A DNA stretch of 64,000 nt from Nocardia brasiliensis. GTDB lineage: Bacteria; Actinomycetota; Actinomycetes; Mycobacteriales; Mycobacteriaceae. The notes below the pieces were generated by a model. That model saw only the letters and a program-made list of their open reading frames with translations. It did no database searches and was not told the DNA's origin. This document shows positions 48,272-56,949 of this stretch, in pieces. Positions within the stretch are counted from its first letter, which is position 1, and the number at the start of each line of letters is the position of its first letter. The stretch covers positions 5,456,001 through 5,520,000 of the forward strand of contig NZ_CP046171.1 of the NCBI RefSeq assembly GCF_011801125.1, given 5' to 3'. The translations under genes and the position numbers were made by a program.

Positions 48272-49024
48272 GTGCCCGGTAAACGAGACATCGCCACGAG
48301 ACGCGAGCTGACCGACGCCCCGGTGCCGGGCGAGGCCCGAGGCAGCACCGCGACGATCGCGCCGGTGCTCTCCTCGGTGGCCCAGGACTATCTGAAGGTG
48401 ATCTGGACCGCGCAGGAGTGGTCGCAGGAGAAGGTGTCGACCAAGCTGCTCGCCGAGCGGATCGGGGTCTCGGCGTCGACGGTGTCCGAGGCGGTGCGCA
48501 AGCTCGCCGATCAGGGGTTGGTCGAGCATGCCCGCTACGGGTCGATCACGCTGACCGAGGGCGGCCGCCGCGCCGCGATCGCGATGGTGCGCAGGCACCG
48601 GCTGATCGAGACCTTCCTGGTCAACGAGCTCGGCTACGGCTGGGACGAGGTGCACGACGAGGCCGAGGTGCTCGAGCACGCGGTCTCGGAACTGCTGGTG
48701 TCGCGCATCGACGCGAAACTCGGCCACCCGGACCGGGATCCGCACGGCGATCCGATCCCGTCGGTGGACGGTGCGGTGCCGACACCGCCGGCCCGCCAGC
48801 TCAGCGATTTCCATGCGGGCGAGGCCGGGCGGGTCGCCCGGATCTCCGATTCCGACCCGGAGATGCTGCGCTATTTCGACTCGGTCGGCATCGCCCTGGA
48901 CACCGCGATCACCGTGGTCGAGCGCCGGGATTTCGCGGGCACCATCGCGATTCGCATCGGCACCGGTGATCTGCCCACCGACCTCGGCCGTCCCGCGGCC
49001 GAGGCGATCTGGTTGACCGCCTGA
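48272..49024 (+). CDS. DtxR/MntR-family metal-dependent regulator (SirR/Rv2788-like)
   Basis: 250 residues from the GTG at 48272. Winged helix VAQDYLKVIWTAQEWSQEKV and LAERIGVSASTVSEAVRKLA, then the dimerisation/metal domain RRHRLIETFLVNELGYGWDE and EVHDEAEVLEHAVSELLVSR with the His/Glu ligands, and a C-terminal SH3-like FeoA region (GRVARISDSDPEMLRYFDSV). Family members repress Mn or Fe uptake when metal-loaded. The location after ribF matches Rv2788. A roughly 45-residue leader before the winged helix is longer than usual; a later start is possible. Convergent with the decarboxylating dehydrogenase. Confidence 0.88.
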   Translation: MPGKRDIATRRELTDAPVPGEARGSTATIAPVLSSVAQDYLKVIWTAQEWSQEKVSTKLLAERIGVSASTVSEAVRKLADQGLVEHARYGSITLTEGGRRAAIAMVRRHRLIETFLVNELGYGWDEVHDEAEVLEHAVSELLVSRIDAKLGHPDRDPHGDPIPSVDGAVPTPPARQLSDFHAGEAGRVARISDSDPEMLRYFDSVGIALDTAITVVERRDFAGTIAIRIGTGDLPTDLGRPAAEAIWLTA

Positions 49025-49030
49025 GCGCGA

Positions 49031-50110
49031 TCAGCGCGGTGACCTCGCGGCGACCGACGCGGTGGCACGGTCGGCGATCGCGGCGGTGAGTTCGTCCGTC
49101 GTGGCTGTACCGCCGAGGTCCGGCGTCCGCACCTCGCCCTGGGCGAGCACGTCGCAGACGGCCTGGTCCACCGCGGCCGCCGCGGCCGTTTCGCCGAGGT
49201 GGTCGAGCAGCATCGCGCCCGCGAGGATCTGCGCGATCGGATCGGCGATGCCCTGGCCCGCGATGTCGGGCGCGCTGCCGTGCACCGCCTCGAACATCGA
49301 GGGGGCGGTGCGCTCGGGGTTGATATTGCCCGATGGCGCCAGCCCGAGCCCGCCGGTCACGGCCGCGGCCAGGTCGGAGAGGATGTCGCCGAACAGGTTC
49401 GAGCCGACGATCACATCGAGCCGGTCCGGGTGCAGCACGATCTCGGCGGCCAGCGCGTCCACGTGCATCTGCCTGGTCCGCACGTCGGGGTAGTCGACGG
49501 CGATCCGCTCGAACACGCTGTCCCAGTACGGCATCGAATGGATGAGGCCGTTGGATTTGGTGGCCGAGCACAACCGGCCGCCGCGCTCGCGGGCCCGTTC
49601 GAAGGCGTACCGGATGATCCGTTCGCAGCCGAGCCTGGTGAATACCGATTCCTGGAGCACGAATTCGTCGGCGCGGCCCGGATTGTGCGTGCCGCCGATC
49701 TCGGAGTACTCGCCCTCGGAGTTCTCCCGCACGATCAGGATGTCCAGGTCGGCCGCGGTCCGCCCGCGCAACGCCGACTCGGTGCCGGGCAGCAACCGGA
49801 CCGGGCGCAGGTTGACGTACTGACCGAAGGCGCGCCGCAACGGAATCAGCAGGCCCCACAGCGAAACATGGTCGGGCACACCGGGAAAGCCGACGGCGCC
49901 GAGCAGGATCGCGTCGAAACCGGCGAGCAGCTCTGGGCCGTCGGCGGGCATCATCCGGCCGGTGGTCAGATAGTTCGCGCAGGACCAATCGAATTCGGTC
50001 CACTCGAGGCCGGGCAGCACGGCGTCGAGCACCGTCACCGCGGCGGCGGTGACGTCGACGCCGATGCCGTCGCCGGGAATGGTCGCGATGCGGTACCTGG
50101 GCGCTGTCAC
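49031..50110 (-). CDS. Isopropylmalate/tartrate/D-malate dehydrogenase-type decarboxylating enzyme
   Basis: 359 residues of the IDH/IMDH family. RIATIPGDGIGVDVTAAAV at the N-terminus, LRPVRLLPGTESALRG and IVRENSEGEYSEIGGT form the substrate site; SNLFGDILSDLAAAVTGGLG and MFEAVHGSAPDIAGQGIADP give the Mg-Asp and NAD motifs. ENSEGEY is the segment seen in tartrate dehydrogenase and D-malate dehydrogenase rather than LeuB. Its GTG overlaps the stop of the semialdehyde dehydrogenase (GTGA), so both belong to one unit of the catabolic island. Substrate uncertain: a beta-decarboxylating 2-hydroxyacid. Confidence 0.85.
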   Translation of the reverse strand: MTAPRYRIATIPGDGIGVDVTAAAVTVLDAVLPGLEWTEFDWSCANYLTTGRMMPADGPELLAGFDAILLGAVGFPGVPDHVSLWGLLIPLRRAFGQYVNLRPVRLLPGTESALRGRTAADLDILIVRENSEGEYSEIGGTHNPGRADEFVLQESVFTRLGCERIIRYAFERARERGGRLCSATKSNGLIHSMPYWDSVFERIAVDYPDVRTRQMHVDALAAEIVLHPDRLDVIVGSNLFGDILSDLAAAVTGGLGLAPSGNINPERTAPSMFEAVHGSAPDIAGQGIADPIAQILAGAMLLDHLGETAAAAAVDQAVCDVLAQGEVRTPDLGGTATTDELTAAIADRATASVAARSPR

Positions 50111-51576
50111 AGTCGCACTCCGATGTATTTCGTCTCGAGGAATTCGTCGATGCCGGTGCCGCCGCCCTCGCGGCCGAGCCCGGATTCCTTGACGCCGCCG
50201 AACGGCGCGGCCGGGTTGGACACCACGCCCTGGTTGAGCCCGACCATGCCGGTCTCCAACGCCTCACAGACCCGCAGGCCGCGGCGCAGGTGCTCGGTGA
50301 AGACGTAACCGACCAGCCCGTAGGGCGTGTTGTTGGCGCGGGCGATCACCTCGTCCTCGGTGTCGAAGACCGCCAATGCCGCGACCGGCCCGAAGATTTC
50401 GGTGTGGCACAGCCGCGCGTCGTCGGGCACGCCGGTGAGCACGGTGGCCGGAAAGAAGTTGCCGGGCCCCTCGATCGCCTCGCCACCCGTTCGCACCTGC
50501 GCGCCGCGCCCGCGCGCGTCGGCGACCAGCTCGCCGACCTTGGTCACGGCGTCGGCGTCGATCAGCGGCCCGACCACGACCCCCGGCTCGGTGCCCCGGC
50601 CCATCGGCAGCGCCGCCATCCGCTCGGTGAGCCGGGCGGCGAACTCCTCGAAGATGCCGCGCTGCACGAAGATCCGGTTCGCCGCGGTGCAGGCCTGCCC
50701 GATATTGCGCATCTTCGCCGCGAGCGCGCCCTCGACCGCCTCGTCCAGATCGGCGTCGTCGAAGACGATGAACGCCGCGTTGCCGCCGAGCTCCATCGAG
50801 GTGCGCATCACCGTGCGCGCGCATTGCTCGAGCAGGCGTTTGCCGACGGCGGTCGAGCCGGTGAAGGACAGCTTGCGCGAGCGCTCGTCCAGGATCAGCG
50901 GTGTCATCAGCGCGCCGGGGTCGGCGGTGGTCACGACGTTGACGACGCCACGCGGCAGCCCGGCCCGATCGAGCAGATCGGCCAGCGCGAGCATCGAAAG
51001 CGGGGTCTGCTCAGCGGGTTTCACCACGCAGGTGCAGCCGGCGGCCAGCGCGGGCGCGATCTTGCGGGCGCCCATGGCCATCGGAAAGTTCCACGGCGTG
51101 ATCAGCAGCGTTGGGCCCACCGGCTGCTTGGTCACCAGGAACCGCGCGCCACCCGTCGGCGCGGGCAGGTAGCCGCCGTCCAGCCGGACGGCCTCCTCGG
51201 CGAACCAGCGGAAGAACTCTGCGGCATAAGCGATTTCGCCGCGTGCCTCGGCCAGCGGCTTGCCCATCTCCAGCGTCATGATCAGCGCCAGCCGCTCGGC
51301 GTCGTCGAGCAGCGCGTGATGGGCACGCATGAGCAGATCGGCCCGCGCGCGCGGCGGGGTCGCCGCCCATCCGGCCTGGGCGGCGTGCGCCGCGGCCAAC
51401 GCGTCCAGTCCATCCCCCGGGCTCGCGTCGGCGACCGCGCACAGCCGCGCGCCGGTGGCCGGATCCAGCACGGGCAGTTCGGCATTCGTCGCGCGCCACT
51501 GCCCGTCGAGGTACAAACCCGTTGGCACGGTGTCGATTACGGCCCGCTCGGCGGTGGACAAGGTCTCGGTGAGCAT
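50107..51576 (-). CDS. Succinate-semialdehyde-dehydrogenase-like aldehyde dehydrogenase
   Basis: 489 residues. ALDH core: ITPWNFPMAMGARKIAPALA, KLSFTGSTAVGKRLLEQCA, catalytic Glu in TSMELGGNAAF, catalytic Cys in NIGQACTAANRIFV, and EIFGPVAALAVFDTEDEVIA. The NAPFGGVKESGLGREGG-like end (NPAAPFGGVKESGLGREGG) belongs to the GabD/SSADH branch. It would oxidise the semialdehyde made by the divergent class III aminotransferase to a dicarboxylate. First gene of its unit; the shared GntR-type operator is 75 bp upstream. Confidence 0.9.
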   Translation of the reverse strand: MLTETLSTAERAVIDTVPTGLYLDGQWRATNAELPVLDPATGARLCAVADASPGDGLDALAAAHAAQAGWAATPPRARADLLMRAHHALLDDAERLALIMTLEMGKPLAEARGEIAYAAEFFRWFAEEAVRLDGGYLPAPTGGARFLVTKQPVGPTLLITPWNFPMAMGARKIAPALAAGCTCVVKPAEQTPLSMLALADLLDRAGLPRGVVNVVTTADPGALMTPLILDERSRKLSFTGSTAVGKRLLEQCARTVMRTSMELGGNAAFIVFDDADLDEAVEGALAAKMRNIGQACTAANRIFVQRGIFEEFAARLTERMAALPMGRGTEPGVVVGPLIDADAVTKVGELVADARGRGAQVRTGGEAIEGPGNFFPATVLTGVPDDARLCHTEIFGPVAALAVFDTEDEVIARANNTPYGLVGYVFTEHLRRGLRVCEALETGMVGLNQGVVSNPAAPFGGVKESGLGREGGGTGIDEFLETKYIGVRL

Positions 51577-51650
51577 CGACGCCGGACTCCTTTCGCTGCC
51601 GGATGGCAGCCGCAGGCTATTGCTGCGACCTCCCTCGCCATGTTATGCAT

Positions 51651-51677
51651 ATTGTCAACAATCCGACAATAGACAAT
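51651..51677. promoter_or_regulatory. Putative GntR operator, site 1
   Basis: ATTGTCAACAATCCGA (51651-51666) is identical to 16 bases at 56136-56151 in the other divergent promoter of the island. The site continues with GACAAT twice (51665-51670 and 51672-51677), each the reverse complement of ATTGTC. It lies 75 bp from the semialdehyde dehydrogenase start and 46-57 bp from the aminotransferase start. Confidence 0.7.
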
Positions 51678-51722
51678 CTGCGGGCCGCTGCGATCGCACC
51701 ACTTCCCGGGAGGCGGATCACC

Positions 51723-52964
51723 ATGACCGAACTTTCGCCCGTTCTGCGCCAGGCCACCCCGGTGACCGTCGATCACGGCACGGGCTGCTATCTCTACGAC
51801 ACCGACGGACGCCGCTACCTCGACTTCACCGCGGGCATCGGGGTCACCAGCACCGGCCACTGCCACCCGCACGTGGTCGCGGCGGCCCAGGCCCAGGTCG
51901 CCAGCCTGATCCACGGCCAATACACCACCGTCATGCACCAGCCGATGCTGCGACTCGTCGAGCGCCTCGGCACGGTGCTGCCGCCGGGACTGGACTCGCT
52001 GTTCTTCGCCAACTCCGGCAGCGAGGCGATCGAGGCCGCGCTGCGGCTGGCCCGCCAGGCGACCGGGCGGCCGAATGTGGTCGTCTTCCATGGCGGTTTC
52101 CACGGCCGCACGGTCGCGGCGGCCACCATGACCACCTCGGGCACCCGGTTCTCGGCCGGGTTCAGTCCCCTGATGTCCGGCGTGCACGTCGCCCCCTTCC
52201 CCACCGCGTTCCGCTACGGCTGGACCGAGGCGGAGGCGACCGACTTCGCCCTGCGCGAGCTGGACTATCTGCTCGCCACGCTCACCTCGCCCGCCGAGAC
52301 CGCGGCGTTCGTGGTCGAGCCCATGCTCGGCGAGGGCGGTTACATCCCCGGCAACACCGCCTTCTTCCGCGGTCTGCGCGAACGGGCCGACCGGCACGGC
52401 ATCCTGCTCGTGCTCGACGAGATCCAGACCGGCTTCGGGCGCACCGGAAAGTTCTTCGGGCACCAGCATTTCGGCGTGCGACCCGACATCATCACCATCG
52501 CGAAGGGCCTCGCCAGCGGCTTCCCGCTCTCGGGCATCGCGGCCGCGCGCGAGCTGATGGCCAAGGCCTGGCCCGGCTCGCAGGGCGGCACCTACGGCGG
52601 CAACGCGGTGGCCTGCGCCGCCGCGGTGGCGACGCTGGAGGTCATCGAATCCGAGCGGCTGGTGGACAACGCCGCCGCCCGCGGCGACCAGCTGCTGGCC
52701 GGGCTGCGCGCGAGCGCCACCAAGGCGATCGGCGACGTGCGCGGCCTCGGCCTGCTGGCCGGATGCGAATTCACCACCGCGACAGGCGAACCCGACACCG
52801 AGACGGCAGGCGCGGCGCAGCGGCTCGCGGTCGAGAAGGGGCTGCTGCTGCTCACCTGCGGTGCGCATATGAACGTGGTGCGGATGATCCCGCCGCTGAT
52901 CGTGACCGCGAGCCAGATCGATGACGCGCTCGCGATCTGGACCGAGGTACTGGCAGAGCTCTGA
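51723..52964 (+). CDS. Class III pyridoxal-phosphate aminotransferase (GabT-like)
   Basis: 413 residues. RRYLDFTAGIGVTSTGHCHP, FFANSGSEAIEAALRLARQA (PLP phosphate), FHGGFHGRTVAAATMTTSG, LLVLDEIQTGFGRTGKFFGH (Asp for pyridine N) and the Schiff-base Lys in ITIAKGLASGFPLSG are all present. It acts on omega-amino groups such as 4-aminobutyrate, diaminobutyrate or ornithine-like compounds. GGGAGG Shine-Dalgarno before ATG 51723. Divergent from the semialdehyde dehydrogenase; DUF3830 follows 118 bp downstream. Confidence 0.92.
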   Translation: MTELSPVLRQATPVTVDHGTGCYLYDTDGRRYLDFTAGIGVTSTGHCHPHVVAAAQAQVASLIHGQYTTVMHQPMLRLVERLGTVLPPGLDSLFFANSGSEAIEAALRLARQATGRPNVVVFHGGFHGRTVAAATMTTSGTRFSAGFSPLMSGVHVAPFPTAFRYGWTEAEATDFALRELDYLLATLTSPAETAAFVVEPMLGEGGYIPGNTAFFRGLRERADRHGILLVLDEIQTGFGRTGKFFGHQHFGVRPDIITIAKGLASGFPLSGIAAARELMAKAWPGSQGGTYGGNAVACAAAVATLEVIESERLVDNAAARGDQLLAGLRASATKAIGDVRGLGLLAGCEFTTATGEPDTETAGAAQRLAVEKGLLLLTCGAHMNVVRMIPPLIVTASQIDDALAIWTEVLAEL

Positions 52965-53082
52965 CCCGGCCCGCCGCCACGGCGCGTGCACCCGGCCCGC
53001 GGCGGCGATAGCCTCGGGGCAGCCGAACAGACGCCCTGTGAGTCCCGCACATCGACCCGCGCGACAACAGAAAGCAGACCCT

Positions 53083-53577
53083 ATGGCTCGCTACATCAGC
53101 ATCACCCTGACCAAGGCCGGCGTCACCTGCCGCGCCCGGCTGCTCGACGCCGAGGCACCGCACACCTGCGCCGCCGTGTGGGACGCGCTGCCGCAGGAGG
53201 GCGATGCCTTCCACGCCAAGTACGCCCGCAACGAGGTGTACACCCTGGTGCCCCGGATCAGCGCGGCCCCACACCGGGAGAATCCGACAGTCACCCCCAT
53301 TCCTGGCGATGTCTGCCTGTTCGACTTCGAGGCGTGGGAGATCGGCAACCCGGCCTACGGCTACGAGCCGGGCTCGACCGCGCATCACGATCAGGGCGCG
53401 ACCGATCTGGCGATCTTCTACGGCCGCAACAACTTGCTGATCAACGGCGACATGGGCTGGGTGCCCGGCAACGTCTTCGCGACGATCGAGGACGGCCTGG
53501 CCGAGATCGCCGCGGCCTGCAACGACCTCTGGCTGCACGGCGTCGCCGGCGAGACGCTGGCCTTCGCCCGCACCTGA
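53083..53577 (+). CDS. DUF3830 (cyclophilin-like) protein
   Basis: 164 residues, small beta-rich protein. MARYISITLTKAGVTCRARL opens it, then TCAAVWDALPQEGDAFHAKY, RNEVYTLVPRISAAPHRENP, GDVCLFDFEAWEIGNPAYGY, DLAIFYGRNNLLINGDMGWV and GNVFATIEDGLAEIAAACND. These are DUF3830 features; the fold is known to be cyclophilin-like and no activity is established. Second gene of the aminotransferase unit and closed by a bidirectional hairpin. The Asp/Glu/His-rich surface loops suggest a metal or small-molecule site. Confidence 0.8.
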   Translation: MARYISITLTKAGVTCRARLLDAEAPHTCAAVWDALPQEGDAFHAKYARNEVYTLVPRISAAPHRENPTVTPIPGDVCLFDFEAWEIGNPAYGYEPGSTAHHDQGATDLAIFYGRNNLLINGDMGWVPGNVFATIEDGLAEIAAACNDLWLHGVAGETLAFART

Positions 53578-53617
53578 ATCCAACTGTCGCGCACAATAAT
53601 TCGCACGTAGTCACGAG

Positions 53618-53651
53618 ATGCGCGCCGGTCGCCACCGCGGCCGGCGCGCAT
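53618..53651. terminator. Bidirectional hairpin
   Basis: Perfect 11-bp stem ATGCGCGCCGG/CCGGCGCGCAT with a 12-nt loop between the convergent DUF3830 and amidase genes. The end of the stem abuts the amidase stop codon. Confidence 0.65.
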
Positions 53652-53652
53652 G

Positions 53653-55053
53653 TCACTGTGCCAGGACGTATTCGGCGTAGCGGGCCACGGCCAGCACCAG
53701 GTCGTCGGAGTGCCGCGGGCCGACGATCTGCAGCCCGACCGGCAGCCCGGCCGCGGTGCTGCCGACCGGGATGCTGATCGCGGGTTGCTGAGTCATGTTG
53801 AACGGGTACGTGAACGGCGTCCACTGCGGCCAGCTGGTCAGCCCGCTGCCCGGCGGCACATCGTGTCCCGCCTCGAACGCGGTGATCGGCATCGTCGGGG
53901 TGATCAACACGTCGTAGGCGGTGTGGAAGGTACCCATGGTGATGCCGAGTTGGGCCGCCTCGTTGCGGGCGTCGAGGTAGTCCACCGCGCGCACGGCATC
54001 GCCCTGCGCCCAGACCTCGCCCAGGGCCGGATCGACCCGCTCACGTGACCCCTCGGGGAACTTCGAGAGCATGGTGGCCGCACCGGCCGCCCACAGCAGC
54101 TCGAACGCCTCGCGGGGGTCGGCGAAGCCGGGATCGGCCGTGGCGACCCGCAATTCGGCCTCGCCGAGCTTGCCGACCGCGGCGTCGACGAGCGCGGCGA
54201 CCTCCGGATCGACCCGCGCGTAGCCCAGCGTCGGCGAGTAGGCGACGGTGAGTCCACGCACGTCGCGCGCCACCTGACCGCGGAAGGTGGTCAGCGTGGG
54301 CGCGAGGCCGGTCGGGTCGCGCGGGTCGGGCAGCGAGAGGATGTCCATCAGCAGCGCCGCGTCCTCGACCGTGCGGGTCATCGGGCCCGCATGCGCCAGC
54401 GGACCGAACGGGCTCGCCGGATAGAGCGGAATCCGCCCGTGCGTCGGCTTGAAACCGACGATGCCGCAGAACGCCGCCGGGATGCGGATGCTGCCCCCGC
54501 CGTCGGTGCCGACCGAGACCGGTCCCATGCCGCCCGCGACGGCCGCCGCGCTGCCCCCGGACGAGCCGCCCGCCGTCGTCGCCGGGTCGACCGGGTTGCG
54601 GGTGATGCCGGTCAGCGGGCTGTCGGTGACGGCCTTCCACGCGATCTCGGGCGTCGTCGTCTTGCCGAGGAACACCATGCCGTCCTCGCGCAGCCGGGCC
54701 GCGACCGGGCTGTCCACCGTCCACGGACCGGCCGGGTCCACCGAGGTGGAGCCGCGCCGGGTGGGCCAGCCGTCGGTGAGGAAGATGTCCTTGATCGAGA
54801 TCGGCACGCCGTCGAGCAGCCCGCGCGCGTGCCCGGAGTGCCAGCGCGCCTCGGAGTCCTTGGCCTGCACGAGCGCACGATCGGGATCGACCAGGCAGTA
54901 CGCGTTCACCTGCGGGTCGCGCTCGGCGATGGCGGCCAGCACGGCCTCGGTCGCCTCGACCGGGGACAGCGCGCCCGCGGCATAGGCCGAGACCAACTGG
55001 ACGGCGGTCATCGCCGCGGGCTCGGTCGGAATGTTGATGTCGGGATAGCTCAT
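53653..55053 (-). CDS. Amidase-signature hydrolase
   Basis: 466 residues. Ser-Ser-Lys catalytic set: VPISIKDIFLT (Lys), TTAGGSSGGSAAAVAGG and VGTDGGGSIRIPAAFCGIVG (the cis-Ser and nucleophile regions). The C-terminus QPAISIPVGSTAAGLPVGLQ is typical of GatA/amidase family enzymes acting on small amides. ATG 55053 has GAGGTG upstream and overlaps the stop of a 26-codon leader ORF (ATGA). Coded with the D-2-hydroxyacid dehydrogenase. Substrate unknown; an amide, hydantoinate or lactam derivative is plausible. Confidence 0.9.
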   Translation of the reverse strand: MSYPDINIPTEPAAMTAVQLVSAYAAGALSPVEATEAVLAAIAERDPQVNAYCLVDPDRALVQAKDSEARWHSGHARGLLDGVPISIKDIFLTDGWPTRRGSTSVDPAGPWTVDSPVAARLREDGMVFLGKTTTPEIAWKAVTDSPLTGITRNPVDPATTAGGSSGGSAAAVAGGMGPVSVGTDGGGSIRIPAAFCGIVGFKPTHGRIPLYPASPFGPLAHAGPMTRTVEDAALLMDILSLPDPRDPTGLAPTLTTFRGQVARDVRGLTVAYSPTLGYARVDPEVAALVDAAVGKLGEAELRVATADPGFADPREAFELLWAAGAATMLSKFPEGSRERVDPALGEVWAQGDAVRAVDYLDARNEAAQLGITMGTFHTAYDVLITPTMPITAFEAGHDVPPGSGLTSWPQWTPFTYPFNMTQQPAISIPVGSTAAGLPVGLQIVGPRHSDDLVLAVARYAEYVLAQ

Positions 55054-55130
55054 GGCCGCACCTCGCAGGCGCTCGGTCGCGCCAGGCGCACGGCACGCTG
55101 GCACACGATTCGCTCACGGCGTTCGCTCAT
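55050..55130 (-). CDS. 26-codon leader ORF coupled to the amidase
   Basis: Starts 12 bp after the hydroxyacid dehydrogenase stop (55143) with a strong AAGGAG placed 7 nt before the ATG. Product MSERRERIVCQRAVRLARPS then ACEVRP: basic, with two Cys. Its stop overlaps the amidase ATG as ATGA. Either a leader that sets amidase translation or an unrecognised micro-protein. Confidence 0.5.
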   Translation of the reverse strand: MSERRERIVCQRAVRLARPSACEVRP

Positions 55131-55142
55131 GTTCGGGCTCCT

Positions 55143-56108
55143 TCAGCCGGGCACGTACCCCAGCTCTTTGTCGACCACGTTGCGCAGTGGCCGGCCGGCG
55201 ATCCAGTTGTCGAAGTTCTCGGCGAACACGGTGACGATCTCGGTCCGCCAGCCGCTGAAATCGCCCGAGTTGTGCGGTGTGATCGACACGTTCGGTAGAT
55301 CCCACAGCGGATGGTCGGGTGGCAGTGGCTCGGGGTGGACCACATCGAGCGCCGCCCCGGCGATCGACCCGGCGGCGAGGGCGGCCACCAGATCGTCGGT
55401 AACTACGAGTTCCCCGCGGCCCACGTTGACAAACCTCGCATGTGGTTTCATCGCGGCGAATTCCCTGGCGCCGAACATGTTCCGGGTCTGCGCGGTCAGC
55501 GGGGCGATCGCCACCACGTAGTCGGCCCCCGGCAACTCGGCGTGCAGGTCGGTGCCGACCGCGCCGAAATCCGGGTCCGCCGCGCGCATCCGCCTGCCCA
55601 CCGCCCGAATATTCATCCCGGCCGCGCGCAACAGCCGCGCGATGGCACGGCCGATCGAGCCGGTGCCGACGATCAGCACGGTGGCGCCCGCGACCCGTTC
55701 GTTCTCGCGGTGCTCCCACTCGTGGCGCAGCTGCCTGCGCAGCGATCCGGGCAGGTCCTTGGCGAAACCCAGGATCTGCCCGAGCACGTATTCGGCGATG
55801 GCGGTGTCGAACAGCCCGCGCGTATTGGTGACCACCACCTCACTGGCCCGCAGCTCCGGGAACATCGCCGGGTCCACCCCGGTCGATCCCATGTGCAGCC
55901 AGCGCAGCCGGTCGGCGGCGTGCCACGCGCCGGGGATGGCCGTGGTCAGGAAGTCGTAGACGAACAGCACGTCGGCACCGCGCAACGCGGTCGCGAGACC
56001 GGCGGCCTCGGTGTAGCGCACAGTGACCCGCGCCGACACGGCGGCCATCAGCTCCGCCTCGGGCACGCGGTCACTGTGCAGGACGGTGACAATGGGGCCC
56101 GTTTCCAC
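55143..56108 (-). CDS. D-2-hydroxyacid dehydrogenase
   Basis: 321 residues. NAD-binding motif VLIVGTGSIGRAIARLLRA, then AIAPLTAQTRNMFG, the catalytic Arg in FVNVGRGELVV, Glu in VVHPEPLPPDHPLWDLPNVS and His in ITPHNSGDFSGW. This is the CtBP/SerA-fold branch (HprA/GyaR-like); it interconverts 2-oxo acids and D-2-hydroxy acids. GTG start at 56108. The shared GntR site is 28 bp upstream. Divergent from the racemase-family genes, and followed by the leader ORF and amidase. Confidence 0.88.
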   Translation of the reverse strand: METGPIVTVLHSDRVPEAELMAAVSARVTVRYTEAAGLATALRGADVLFVYDFLTTAIPGAWHAADRLRWLHMGSTGVDPAMFPELRASEVVVTNTRGLFDTAIAEYVLGQILGFAKDLPGSLRRQLRHEWEHRENERVAGATVLIVGTGSIGRAIARLLRAAGMNIRAVGRRMRAADPDFGAVGTDLHAELPGADYVVAIAPLTAQTRNMFGAREFAAMKPHARFVNVGRGELVVTDDLVAALAAGSIAGAALDVVHPEPLPPDHPLWDLPNVSITPHNSGDFSGWRTEIVTVFAENFDNWIAGRPLRNVVDKELGYVPG

Positions 56109-56135
56109 ATTGACACACTAAGATCGCATCGTATG

Positions 56136-56151
56136 ATTGTCAACAATCCGA
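56136..56151. promoter_or_regulatory. Putative GntR operator, site 2
   Basis: ATTGTCAACAATCCGA, identical to site 1, preceded by G to give GATTGT-CA-ACAATC, a near-perfect dyad. It is 28 bp from the hydroxyacid dehydrogenase start and 43 bp from the racemase-family start, so a bound repressor would cover both promoters. Confidence 0.7.
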
Positions 56152-56193
56152 TCGCGTTCGGAGGTCTATCCAGCTGAGTGCGAGAGGGGCCGT

Positions 56194-56934
56194 ATGGAAC
56201 TCAGCTTCCCGGATATCGAGGGCCCTGTCGCACAGCGGGGCATCGGTATCATCGCGCCGTTCGACCTCGCGCTCGAGCGCGAGCTCTGGCGCTGGGCGCC
56301 GATGGAGGTCAGCCTCCATCTGGCCCGCACGCCGTACGAACCGGTCCCGGTCTCCTTGGCGATGGCCGAGCTGGTCTCGAATCCAGCGCATCTGACCACC
56401 GCCACGCGCGACGTGCTGCACGTCGAGCCGGAAGTGGTTGCCTACCTGTGCACCTCGGGCAGCTTCATCAAGGGAATCGACTACGAACGATCACTACGGG
56501 AAACCATCTGCGCGGCAGGCGCGCTGGACGCGGTGACCACCTCCGGCGCGCTGCTCGAGGCGATCCGGCACCTGGACATCACCCGGCTCTCGGTGCTCAC
56601 CCCGTACGACGAGATCCTCACCAACAAACTGCACGACTTCCTCGGTGAGGCCGGGTGCACCGTCATCCGCTCCGACCACCTCGGCCTCGGCGGCGGTATC
56701 TGGAAGGTCAACTACCGCACCATCGCCGAGCGCATCGTCGGCGCGGACGACCCGAGGGCCCAGGCCATCTTCGTCAGCTGCACCAACCTGCCCACCTACG
56801 ACGTGATCGAGCCACTGGAACAGGCACTCGGCAAACCCGTGCTCACCGCCAACCAGCTCACCATGTGGGCCTGTCTCGGCCGGATGAAGCTGCCGATGAT
56901 GGGTCCGGGCAAATGGCTACTGAACGTCTTCTGA
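56194..56934 (+). CDS. Asp/Glu racemase / maleate isomerase-family protein, with both active-site Cys
   Basis: 246 residues. First Cys C86 in VAYLCTSGSFIKG and second C196 in AIFVSCTNLPTYD sit where the two catalytic Cys of maleate isomerase and aspartate/glutamate racemases are found. ALGKPVLTANQLTMWACLG is the typical end. The family covers arylmalonate decarboxylase, maleate cis-trans isomerase and ectoine-utilisation EutA. GAGAGGGG Shine-Dalgarno. Encoded 15 bp before its paralogue and with the GntR gene in one unit. The exact reaction is not inferable: racemisation or cis-trans isomerisation of a dicarboxylate is the family chemistry. Confidence 0.85.
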   Translation: MELSFPDIEGPVAQRGIGIIAPFDLALERELWRWAPMEVSLHLARTPYEPVPVSLAMAELVSNPAHLTTATRDVLHVEPEVVAYLCTSGSFIKGIDYERSLRETICAAGALDAVTTSGALLEAIRHLDITRLSVLTPYDEILTNKLHDFLGEAGCTVIRSDHLGLGGGIWKVNYRTIAERIVGADDPRAQAIFVSCTNLPTYDVIEPLEQALGKPVLTANQLTMWACLGRMKLPMMGPGKWLLNVF

Positions 56935-56949
56935 TCGGGAGAACAGCAC

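Noticed and set aside
49031..52964. Assignment of the island as an ectoine-degradation locus
   Set aside because: Aminotransferase, semialdehyde dehydrogenase and an EutA-like fold fit, but ectoine hydrolase, deacetylase, cyclodeaminase and uptake genes are missing.
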